The notes beneath the pieces are model-generated. The model had not been told where the DNA came from. It did no database searches and was given only the letters and a program-made list of their open reading frames with translations. A program made the translations under genes and the position numbers. Positions 1 through 5,602 of a stretch of 9,210 nt of DNA are shown here, piece after piece. Position 1 is the first letter of the stretch. Each line of letters starts with the position of its first letter. The stretch is from DAOTUB01 sp034437455 (GTDB taxonomy: Bacteria > Chloroflexota > Anaerolineae > B4-G1), in the NCBI GenBank assembly GCA_034437455.1, contig DAOTUB010000238.1, positions 1 through 9,210 of the forward strand, read 5' to 3'.

Positions 1-27
1 ATCAACTGTTTTGAATTTGCGTGCCAT
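1..27 (-). mobile_element. Start of a probable transposase gene (partial)
   Basis: An ATG at 27 on the minus strand opens a reading frame that runs off the window edge after nine codons (MARKFKTVD). A good ribosome binding site, AAGGAG at 41-36, lies 8 bases before it. The N-terminus Met-Ala-Arg-Lys-Phe-Lys-Thr-Val-Asp resembles the start of DDE transposases of the IS1182/IS5 type as I remember them, but nine residues cannot prove this. The context supports it, because the neighbouring permease gene on the same strand is cut off just upstream. The rest of the element lies outside the window. Confidence 0.45.
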
Positions 28-70
28 AATCGTTGCTCCTTGCCACAGACATCAGGTTTGTTTAGATGGC

Positions 71-88
71 CGCAATTTTACCGCAAAT
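71..88 (-). repeat. Motif ATTTGCGGTAAAATTGCG near the left transposase start
   Basis: Read on the minus strand this 18-base motif matches a motif at 9135-9152 on the plus strand at 16 of 18 positions. In both places a probable transposase start codon lies downstream in the same reading direction, 43 bases away here and 5 bases away at the right end. It could be part of an IS terminal repeat or a preferred insertion site. The unequal spacing argues against a simple shared terminal repeat. Confidence 0.35.
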
Positions 89-93
89 CGAGT

Positions 94-116
94 TCGGAGG
101 GAAGTCGCCTCTCCGA
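94..116. repeat. Short palindrome at the permease/IS junction
   Basis: TCGGAG at 94-99 is the exact reverse complement of CTCCGA at 111-116, with an 11-base loop that could add a GG/CC pair. It lies between the last recognisable permease codons (about 126) and the ATTTGCGG motif, so it probably belongs to the inserted DNA and not to the permease. It may be a subterminal IS hairpin or an independent repeat. Confidence 0.4.
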
Positions 117-125
117 CAAACTGCT

Positions 126-813
126 AGTCTCTCCAGTTTGTCCTGCATCTCGTCGGTGATGACCGTGACCTGCGCCTCATCCCACCGCTCGGCGCTGGCG
201 AGCACGCGATTGAAACCCTGCCCACCGGTCAGATCGGCCAGACGAGCGCGGGTGGTGTAGAACTGGGCGTTGCCACCAAAGTTCGGCGGTTGCACCGTCG
301 CGTCATAGAGGACGCCTCCTACCTCAACGGTATACTCGCGGTCGCCGATGCGTACATAGACCTGGTCTCCGTGGTGGATGTCGAAGGCGACGTCGGAGCC
401 TTGACCCACCGCGAAGACTCTCCGACGCGGCCAAGCGCCGCTGAGCAAGTCCAGTTTGGCGAGCTGCTGATCGTCATAGTCGTCGCGAGCGATCAGGCCA
501 CCGGGCGACCATTCGTCGTCGGGGGAGAGCCGCCATTCGAGGGTGGTTGCCACATACCCTTCCACCGTTGCGACGCCTCTCATGCGCTCCAAAGCCGCGA
601 GCGTGTCGTCGTCGACGCTGGGGTTGGTCCACAGGTTGATCATCGCGGGCGAGGAGGCTTGCCAGATCTCTTCCATCCCACGATGAGATAATTCCTGGTG
701 CCGACGATCATGCCGATGGCAAAAGCGCCCATCGCGATAATCAGCACCACCTGCAACGTGCGGCTCTTGTTGCTCCACAGATCCCGCCAGATTTTGCGCC
801 ACATCGTGTTCAT
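126..813 (-). pseudogene. FtsX/MacB-family ABC transporter permease, frameshifted and 3'-truncated
   Basis: The gene starts at ATG 813 on the minus strand (MNTMWRKIWRDLWSNKSRTL), preceded by GAGGGGAG about 9 bases upstream. Residues 1-15 are a basic cytoplasmic tail. A membrane helix follows (VVLIIAMGAFAIGMIVG), then a soluble extracytoplasmic MacB-type domain. The helix and the domain lie in different frames. The frame ends early after GTRNYLIVG, and the natural continuation GMEEIWQASSPAMINLW is one frame over, consistent with loss of one G in the GGG run near 680. The second frame runs through a well-formed domain (DGDREYTVEVGG-like beta strands, then VTVITDEMQDKLERL). Recognisable sequence ends near 126, and a junk tail stops at 62, next to a probable IS. 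Complete members of this family carry a further FtsX domain with three more membrane helices, which is missing here. No partner ATPase gene is present in the window. Confidence 0.75.
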
Positions 814-1021
814 TGCCCAAACTCCCCTCATCGAGTCAATTTGAACCCAGAGCAACAATACCACGCCCGCAAGAGGTTTACCTATCGGCCAGCTACAACC
901 CGCAAAGAGTTTGCGGATTTCAGAGACCGAGGGGGTTTACAAAGAAGGTGACAAGGAATATGGAGAGTAATTTTCAGCTTTGCCGGCGCGCGCAAATTTT
1001 GCCAAGCTCACCAGGATGTAG
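814..1021. other. Divergent intergenic region
   Basis: About 220 bases separate the permease start from the riboswitch leader. Short reading frames on both strands have no binding site and no recognisable protein. The only firm signals are the permease ribosome binding site just upstream of 813 and the promoter of the thiamine operon at the right end. I see no clear promoter for the permease. Confidence 0.6.
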
Positions 1022-1027
1022 TATAAT
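999..1027 (+). promoter_or_regulatory. Sigma-70-type promoter of the thiamine operon
   Basis: TTGCCA at 999-1004 and a perfect TATAAT at 1022-1027 are separated by exactly 17 bases. Transcription would start near 1034, giving a leader of about 180 bases that contains the riboswitch and its terminator before thiN. The spacing, the perfect -10 box and the position just upstream of the aptamer make this a strong call. Confidence 0.8.
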
Positions 1028-1054
1028 ACTGGAGAACATTTGTAACTAGATATT

Positions 1055-1157
1055 TTCAGGGGAGCCTGAGGAACCAGGCTGAGAGGGTGCTTTTGGTCAC
1101 AGACCGCCCGCACCGACCCTTGGAACCTGATCTGGGTAATGCCAGCGGAGGGAGATG
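1055..1157 (+). promoter_or_regulatory. TPP riboswitch (THI element) aptamer
   Basis: The leader carries the conserved blocks of the TPP-binding aptamer. A hairpin arm AGCCTG/CAGGCT (1063-1080) is followed by CTGAGAGGG (1079-1087). A variable arm follows, with GGTGC/GCACC enclosing GGTC/GACC. GACCC comes at 1115-1119, then GAACCTGATCTGGGTAAT (1123-1140), GCCAGCG and AGGGA. The CTGAGA block contacts the pyrimidine side of TPP and the GCCAGCG-side arm contacts the pyrophosphate in known structures. The outer closing helix (P1) is weak by eye, so the 5' boundary is approximate. A terminator follows directly, so TPP binding should switch off thiN, thiB and thiP. Confidence 0.97.
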
Positions 1158-1188
1158 GTCAGATTGTGTAATGGAAACGTCCCGCTGG
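1142..1188 (+). promoter_or_regulatory. Predicted antiterminator pairing of the riboswitch
   Basis: CCAGCGG at 1142-1148, inside the conserved aptamer core, is perfectly complementary over 7 bases to CCGCTGG at 1182-1188. The latter comprises the inner 5' arm and most of the loop of the terminator hairpin. The two pairings exclude each other. Without TPP the antiterminator can form and transcription continues. With TPP the core is used by the aptamer and the terminator is free to form. The complementarity is seen directly, and the switching model is an inference. Confidence 0.7.
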
Positions 1189-1205
1189 TCGGGGCGTTTT
1201 TTTTT
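1175..1205 (+). terminator. Intrinsic terminator of the TPP riboswitch
   Basis: AAACGTCCCG (1175-1184) pairs with CGGGGCGTTT (1190-1199) to give a 10-bp stem with one G-U wobble and a 5-base loop. A run of nine T (1197-1205) overlaps the stem end and continues past it. It lies between the aptamer and thiN, only 11 bases before the start codon, so it is an attenuator and not an operon end. Confidence 0.93.
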
Positions 1206-1216
1206 GTGAGGTGAAG

Positions 1217-1864
1217 ATGCGCACAGTTATCTTTGCCAACGGAGAGTTTCCCAATCCGCAGACCACGCGGGACCTGCTACGCCCTGATGATTTTATCATC
1301 GCTGCTAATGGGGGGACGCGACACGCCCTGTCCATCGGCGTGACTCCTCACATAGTCATCGGCGACCTCGACTCGCTCTCTACCGACGACCAGGCTCTCG
1401 TGGAGGCGGCCGGTTCGCCGATCGTTCGCTTCTCGCCCCGCAAGGACGAGACCGACCTGGAGCTGGCGCTCCTTCACGCCGCACGTGAGGGGGCGACCGA
1501 GATCGTCATCCTGGCAGCACTGGGGGGGCGGCTAGATCAGACGCTTGCCAACGTGCTGCTGCTGGCGCTGCCCGAGTTGGAGGGGCTGGACGTGCGCATC
1601 GTCGAGGGACGGCAAGAGACCTTCCTCATCCAGGACGAGGCGCTCATTGAGGGCCAGCCCGGCGATACCGTCTCCCTCATCCCGCTGGGCGGCGACGCGG
1701 TAGGCGTGACGGCTGAGGGATTAGAATGGCCGCTGAACGATTCCTCTCTACGCTTTGGACTGGCGCGAGGGGTGAGTAATGTGCTGGTGAAAGAGCAAGC
1801 CTGCGTGTGCGTGCGACGCGGATTGCTCCTCTGTGTGGTTACGCACGCAGACAAGCAACTATGA
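1217..1864 (+). CDS. thiN: Thiamine pyrophosphokinase
   Basis: It transfers pyrophosphate from ATP to thiamine, giving TPP in one step (EC 2.7.6.2), in the cytoplasm. The product is about 215 residues, the normal size for the family. Visible motifs in order are IIAANGG near residue 30, the catalytic-domain signature GDLDS, then KDETDLELA, which contributes acidic metal-binding residues, and GGRLDQTLAN. A C-terminal beta domain ends with GLEWPL and SNV, which form the thiamine pocket in this family. I chose ATG 1217 over GTG 1211, because GAGGTGA at 1208-1214 makes a good binding site for 1217 while only a T run precedes 1211. It is the first gene after the TPP riboswitch and lies 11 bases before thiB. 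Making TPP from imported thiamine next to an uptake system marks a salvage pathway. Confidence 0.95.
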   Translation: MRTVIFANGEFPNPQTTRDLLRPDDFIIAANGGTRHALSIGVTPHIVIGDLDSLSTDDQALVEAAGSPIVRFSPRKDETDLELALLHAAREGATEIVILAALGGRLDQTLANVLLLALPELEGLDVRIVEGRQETFLIQDEALIEGQPGDTVSLIPLGGDAVGVTAEGLEWPLNDSSLRFGLARGVSNVLVKEQACVCVRRGLLLCVVTHADKQL

Positions 1865-1875
1865 GGAGATGAAAA

Positions 1876-2985
1876 ATGAAACATATACTTGTGCTCGCTC
1901 TGATTGGATTGTTGGCATTGACGGCTTGCGGCCCTGGTCCGGCTGTCCCAACCGTGACCCCAGTACCGACGATACCGCCTGAGACCCCGACGCCGCCCGA
2001 ACCCCGTCAGGTGCGGGTGATGACCCACGACAGCTTTGACATCAGCGAGGAGACCATCGCCGCCTTCGAGGAGCAGCACGACGCTACAGTCGAGATCCTC
2101 CAGGCCGGCGACGCGGGCGTGGTCCTCAACCAGGCCATCCTCAGCGCCGACAATCCCCTGGCCGACGTCCTCTACGGCGTCGACAATACCCTGCTCAGTC
2201 GGGCGCTGGAGGCGGGCATCTTTGAACCCTACGAGTCGCCGAGCCTGGCCGAGATCCCCGACCGCCTGGAACTCGACGACCAGCACCGTGCCCTGCCGGT
2301 GGACTATGGCAACGTCTGCCTCAACTACGACAAGGGCTGGTTCGCCGAGCAAGGTTTGGTGCCACCCGCGAATCTGGAGGATCTGGTCAAGCCTGAGTAC
2401 AAGGGACTGACGGTGGTGGAGAACGCCGCCACGTCGTCGCCGGGACTGGCCTTTTTGCTGGCGACGATAGGCCACTTTGGCGAGACGGGCGACTATACCT
2501 ATCTGGATTACTGGGCCGCTCTGCGGGAAAACGACGTGCTCGTGACCGAGGGATGGGAGGACGCTTACTGGGGCCAATTCACCTACGGCTCTGGCGGTGA
2601 GGGCGAGCGGCCCATCGTCGTCAGCTACGCCTCCAGCCCGCCCGTCGAGGTCTACTTTGCCGAGGAACCTTTCGACGAGGCTCCCACGGCGGCAGTCGTC
2701 AGCGACGGCAGTTGCTTCCGCCAGATCGAGTTCGTCGGCATCCTCAGGGGCGCGCAGAACCGCGAATTGGCAGAAGCGTGGGTGGACTTTATGCTCGGTA
2801 CAATTTTCCAGAAAGACATCCCGTTACACATGTTCATGTTCCCCGCCAACGAGCAGGCCGCCCTGCCAGAGGTCTTTGCCAAATTCGCCGTCGTCCCCGA
2901 ACATCCGGCCGAGGTGGACTATGCCGCCATCGAGGCCAACCGGGAAGCGTGGATCGAGGCCTGGACCGAGACCGTGCTGAGATGA
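1876..2985 (+). CDS. thiB: Thiamine-binding lipoprotein of the ABC importer
   Basis: This is the substrate-binding protein that captures thiamine outside the membrane and hands it to ThiP. The product has 369 residues. Residues 1-18 form a lipoprotein signal with lipobox Leu-Thr-Ala-Cys and Cys18 as the lipidated residue. A Thr/Pro-rich linker follows to about residue 45. The mature domain has the ThiB pattern: VMTHDSFDISEET near its start, then an ADVLYGVDNTLL block, PVDYGNVCLNYDKGWF in the middle, and TEGWEDAYWGQF before VVSYASSPPVEV. These match the ThiB/iron-type (cluster 1) binding fold. GAGGAG at 1863-1868 overlaps the thiN stop and lies 7 bases before ATG. The stop overlaps the thiP start (ATGA). 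A relative binding a phosphorylated thiamine or another pyrimidine cannot be excluded, but the TPP riboswitch and thiN favour thiamine. Confidence 0.92.
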   Translation: MKHILVLALIGLLALTACGPGPAVPTVTPVPTIPPETPTPPEPRQVRVMTHDSFDISEETIAAFEEQHDATVEILQAGDAGVVLNQAILSADNPLADVLYGVDNTLLSRALEAGIFEPYESPSLAEIPDRLELDDQHRALPVDYGNVCLNYDKGWFAEQGLVPPANLEDLVKPEYKGLTVVENAATSSPGLAFLLATIGHFGETGDYTYLDYWAALRENDVLVTEGWEDAYWGQFTYGSGGEGERPIVVSYASSPPVEVYFAEEPFDEAPTAAVVSDGSCFRQIEFVGILRGAQNRELAEAWVDFMLGTIFQKDIPLHMFMFPANEQAALPEVFAKFAVVPEHPAEVDYAAIEANREAWIEAWTETVLR

Positions 2986-4757
2986 GGCCGGACAAGGAAA
3001 AGAGGAGAGGGGGAGACAGGGAGAAGAGGAGACAGAGAGGGAAAAATCCCCTCTCCTTGTCCCCCTATCTCCTTGTCTCCGTGCCGCTTGTCTTTTTGCT
3101 CCTGTTTTACTTTTACCCGCTCGCCTCCATCCTGACCCTCTCCTTCGCGTCAGAGGGACATTTCAGCCTGGCTCCACTGGCAAAGCTGTTCAGCACATCT
3201 CACTATCTGGAGACGTTCTGGTTCACCACCTGGCAGGCGGCGGTCTCCACGCTGCTGACGGTCGGGCTGGCGTTGCCGGGGGCCTACGTCTTTGCCCGCT
3301 ACGATTTCCCCGCCAAGTCGCTCGTCCAGGCCTTGACGACCGTGCCGTTCGTGCTGCCCACCATCGTCGTCGCGCTCGCCTTTACCGCGCTGCTGGGGCC
3401 TCGCGGCCTGCTCAACACAGGCCTGATGTCGATCCTGGGCCTTGAGCGACCGCCGCTCGATCTCCAGCACACGCTCGCCATCATCCTGCTGGCCCACGTG
3501 TTCTACAATTATGTGCTGGTATTGCGCATCGTGGGGACCTTATGGTCGAATCTCGATCCCCGCTTGGAAGAAGCCGCTCGCATGCTGGGAGCCAGCCGTT
3601 GGCGCGCCTTCCGCGAGGTGACACTCCCCCTGCTGATCCCGGCCATCGGCGCGGCGGCGTTGCTCACCTTTATCTTTTGCTTCACCAGCTTTGGCGTCGT
3701 CCTCGTCCTCGGCGGATCGCGCTTTGCCACGCTGGAGGTAGAGATCTATCGCCAGACGATCCACTATCTCAACCTGCCGCTGGCGGCGGCGCTCTCCCTG
3801 ATCCAGATCCTCTTCACCTTCGGGCTGATGGCGGCCTACACGCGGCTCCAGGCGCGCGCGACGCTGCCCTTGGAATTGCGGGCGCGACGAGTGACACAGC
3901 GTCGACCGCGTCACTGGCGCGAATGGCTCGTCGTCACGGTCAACGTGGGGCTGATGCTGGCTCTGCTGGTGATGCCGTTGGCCGCGCTTGTCGAACGCTC
4001 GCTGACGCTCTCCAACAAAGAGGGCGCATCGCTCTCCTTCTACCGCCAGTTGTTCGACAACCCTCGTGGCTCGGCCTTTTACGTGCCGCCAGTGGCGGCG
4101 GTGCGCAACTCGGTCGGATTCGCGCTGGCGACGACGGCGCTTTCCGTCGCGCTGGGGCTGACAGCGGCGTCGGTGCTGGATAATCGAGGAGGTGGGACAG
4201 CCTGTCCAGGCTGTCGGCAGGCTCGAAAGCCTGCCCTACAGCGGTTACTCGACCCCGTGCTCATGCTGCCACTGGGAACCTCCGCCGTCACGCTGGGCCT
4301 GGGCTACATCGTCGCGCTGGATGAGCCGCCGCTCAATTTGCGCACTTCGCCCCTGCTGGTCGTGCTCGCCCACACCCTCGTCGCGCTCCCCTTCGTCGTG
4401 CGGAGCGTGCTGCCGGCGCTGCGCTCCATCCAGCCCCAACTGCGCGAGGCGGCGGCACTCCTGGGCGCCTCGCCCTGGCGCGTCTGGCGCGAGGTCGATC
4501 TGCCCATCGTGGCACGGGCGGTGCTGGTGGGGGCCGTCTTTGCCTTTACCATCTCGATGGGCGAGTTCGGCGCCACCAGCCTGATCGCCCGGCCAGAGCG
4601 CCCCACGATGCCCGTCGCCATCTACCGCTTCCTGGGCCGTCCTGGCGCGGCCAACTACGGCCAGGCGCTGGCGATGTCCACCTTGCTGATGCTCGTCTGC
4701 ACGCTAGGATTTCTGGCGATTGAGCGCTTCCGCGTGGGGGAGGTGGGGGAATTCTGA
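2982..4757 (+). CDS. thiP: Thiamine ABC transporter permease, fused double-domain
   Basis: This inner-membrane channel subunit has two BPD_transp_1 (MetI-like) halves in one chain of 591 residues. Each half carries the EAA loop that docks the ATPase: EEAARMLGASRW around residue 196 and REAAALLGASPW around residue 488. Many hydrophobic segments are visible, starting at YLLVSVPLVFLLLFYFYPLA. The start is ATG 2982, overlapping the thiB stop in ATGA, which suggests translational coupling. The open frame extends back to 2712, but that part overlaps thiB and is a shadow. Two segments look foreign. Codons 11-33 are encoded by a 30-bp-arm imperfect hairpin that gives a very basic N-terminus. Residues about 403-420, in a loop before the LLDPVLMLPLGTSAVTLG block, are encoded by two tandem palindromes. 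Both keep the reading frame. The usual family length is about 530-540 residues, so these segments help explain the extra length. Confidence 0.92.
   Translation: MRPDKEKRRGGDREKRRQRGKNPLSLSPYLLVSVPLVFLLLFYFYPLASILTLSFASEGHFSLAPLAKLFSTSHYLETFWFTTWQAAVSTLLTVGLALPGAYVFARYDFPAKSLVQALTTVPFVLPTIVVALAFTALLGPRGLLNTGLMSILGLERPPLDLQHTLAIILLAHVFYNYVLVLRIVGTLWSNLDPRLEEAARMLGASRWRAFREVTLPLLIPAIGAAALLTFIFCFTSFGVVLVLGGSRFATLEVEIYRQTIHYLNLPLAAALSLIQILFTFGLMAAYTRLQARATLPLELRARRVTQRRPRHWREWLVVTVNVGLMLALLVMPLAALVERSLTLSNKEGASLSFYRQLFDNPRGSAFYVPPVAAVRNSVGFALATTALSVALGLTAASVLDNRGGGTACPGCRQARKPALQRLLDPVLMLPLGTSAVTLGLGYIVALDEPPLNLRTSPLLVVLAHTLVALPFVVRSVLPALRSIQPQLREAAALLGASPWRVWREVDLPIVARAVLVGAVFAFTISMGEFGATSLIARPERPTMPVAIYRFLGRPGAANYGQALAMSTLLMLVCTLGFLAIERFRVGEVGEF
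3012..3080. repeat. Imperfect hairpin repeat inside the thiP 5' end
   Basis: Bases 3012-3041 (purine-rich, starting GGAGACAGGGAGA) face 3051-3080 (pyrimidine-rich, ending CCTTGTCTCC). Paired by hand, the 30 positions give 22 Watson-Crick pairs, 4 G-T wobbles and 4 mismatches, with a 9-base loop. The unit GGAGACAAGG resembles a dispersed intergenic repeat family I associate with Chloroflexota. Here it encodes thiP codons 11-33, the Arg/Lys-rich tail and the start of the first membrane helix. Confidence 0.85.
4196..4235. repeat. Two tandem palindromes inside thiP
   Basis: GACAGCCTG (4196-4204) is the exact reverse complement of CAGGCTGTC (4207-4215). Directly after it, GGCAGGCT (4216-4223) is the exact reverse complement of AGCCTGCC (4228-4235) around a CGAA loop. 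Both hairpins share the CAGGCT core. The translated segment (about GGGTACPGCRQARKPALQ) is Cys/Gly/Arg-rich and unlike the surrounding membrane protein. This fits insertion of a REP-like element that kept the frame. Confidence 0.88.
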
Positions 4758-4763
4758 CGTGGG

Positions 4764-4792
4764 TTGTGGCGCGACGTGGTTCGTGATACAAT
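4764..4792 (+). promoter_or_regulatory. Candidate promoter of the two-gene cassette
   Basis: TTGTGG at 4764-4769 and TACAAT at 4787-4792 are separated by 17 bases, just after the thiP stop at 4757. The -10 box matches consensus at 5 of 6 positions and the -35 at 3 of 6. Transcription would start near 4799, about 30 bases before the cassette's ATG at 4830. It would also serve thiQ and the serine dehydratase downstream, outside TPP control. Confidence 0.5.
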
Positions 4793-4829
4793 ATCGCTCA
4801 GGTACTCTTCAACCAACGAATAAGAGCGT

Positions 4830-5204
4830 ATGGATGATCTTTGAGATCAGATAGTAAATGCTATCCGAGTTGTCCAATCCCAGGTACGTTGGAGACCAGG
4901 AAGCGCGGCGCGTCATTTACTGAAATGCAAACTCCGCGGCCATCTGTCGGCTGATGCAACTCTCGCTGATTATGAACGTATCATCTCGACCGTCTTGGAG
5001 GACGCAGATGCTCAGGTCTATACCTATTGGCATCGTAACACTCCTTACGTGGCAGTGGTGGCGATCATCCAAGATCATCATTGGCTGGTAATGTTTGCCC
5101 TGGACGGCTTGATGAAGAGTGCTTACATCGTTGAAAATCCAGACCGCTATTTGAGCAAGTCTGTCTTTGATCTCGTTGGGCCTTTGAGCGAGGTATTGGT
5201 ATGA
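4830..5204 (+). pseudogene. Hypothetical cassette protein 1, in-frame TGA at codon 5
   Basis: I do not recognise this protein. ATG at 4830 reads Met-Asp-Asp-Leu and then meets TGA at 4842-4844. Beyond it the same frame is open to 5204 for about 120 codons and looks like real protein (for example ADATLADYERIISTVLEDA, then VYTYWHRNTPYVAVVAII, then SAYIVENPDRYLSKSVFDL). A CGA-to-TGA change would explain the stop. The next in-frame start is TTG 4995, which has no binding site and would remove a third of the protein. A weak AAGAG precedes 4830. The C-terminal two thirds look like a small alpha/beta domain with beta strands around WLVMFALDG. The stop overlaps the next gene in ATGA. Base composition is lower in GC than thi genes: by hand, 31 of 60 bases at 5041-5100 and 25 of 60 at 5161-5220, against 45 of 60 at 6061-6120 in thiQ. 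The size and coupling resemble a toxin-antitoxin pair, but no known toxin motif is seen. Confidence 0.6.
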
Positions 5205-5542
5205 TGAACTATGATGAAATGATCGCGGCCTACGAAGTAGACGTTCGCTTCCCCGACGTGAGTGGGATGGAACATTTGGACATGCTTCTTACACGGAGTG
5301 AGATCGCCAAAGGTGAGCGCCATTTGACGGCTGAACAGCGTGAACAACTGGCAGAAGCGGATCGGACTCTTCTTCGACAAGCTCGACGTTTCTATCAGTC
5401 TATCCAGAGCATTGCGGATCTAGAGAGCTGGCGCCGCAGTGAGAGCGGGCCTTCCACCCACTGGTGGTGGTATCTCGATGTACTGGTACAGTTGCCTGAA
5501 CTCCCAATTCGGGAACCGGCATTGGCAACAGCGCCAGCTTGA
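5201..5542 (+). CDS. Hypothetical cassette protein 2 (113 aa)
   Basis: I do not recognise this protein. It is a small soluble protein rich in charged residues. It has a helical, possibly coiled middle (LTAEQREQLAEADRTLLRQA, about residues 47-66) and a tail with three consecutive tryptophans (HWWWYLDVLVQLPEL). It has no signal peptide, membrane segment or clear DNA-binding motif. The start ATG 5201 overlaps the stop of cassette gene 1, and GAGG at 5190-5193 gives a binding site with 7-base spacing. A second ATG directly follows. The close coupling implies a partner role, for example an antitoxin or a complex subunit, which remains an inference. The pair splits thiP from thiQ and looks acquired. 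Confidence 0.75.
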   Translation: MMNYDEMIAAYEVDVRFPDVSGMEHLDMLLTRSEIAKGERHLTAEQREQLAEADRTLLRQARRFYQSIQSIADLESWRRSESGPSTHWWWYLDVLVQLPELPIREPALATAPA

Positions 5543-5602
5543 TCCGTCAAGTTATGCTGCCTATTGCCTCTTCTCATCTTACCTCTTGCACATCGATCCC
5601 TA
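5543..5602 (+). other. Gap between cassette and thiQ without a visible ribosome binding site
   Basis: These 60 bases are pyrimidine-rich. I see no Shine-Dalgarno sequence before the thiQ ATG at 5603, no convincing promoter and no terminator hairpin. The other thi genes have either a binding site or an overlapping stop, so thiQ may have lost its native translation signal when the cassette was inserted. Confidence 0.5.

Noticed and set aside
992..1004. GCAAATTTTGCC near the promoter as a third copy of the end motif
   Set aside because: Only about nine bases match in a different arrangement, and the stretch overlaps the -35 box. This is likely chance in AT-rich DNA.
1211..1216. GTG as the thiN start
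   Set aside because: Only the terminator T run precedes it. GAGGTGA fits ATG 1217.
1537..2577. 346-codon open frame on the minus strand opposite thiN and thiB
   Set aside because: It has low-complexity, Arg/Gly/Ser-rich translation, no binding site, and fully overlaps two genes with clear motifs. It is a GC-driven shadow.
2712..2981. Upstream extension of the thiP frame
   Set aside because: It overlaps thiB and encodes Arg/Pro-rich sequence. ATG 2982 with the ATGA overlap is the natural start.
4842..4844. TGA read as an amino acid (recoding or selenocysteine)
   Set aside because: TGA is the normal stop of thiN, thiB, thiP, thiQ and the serine dehydratase, and no SECIS-like hairpin was seen right after it. 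A nonsense mutation is simpler.
5564..5602. TTG 5564 as the thiQ start
   Set aside because: The 13 added residues have no binding site upstream and do not resemble ABC ATPase N-termini. ATG 5603 starts directly before the family's first beta strand.
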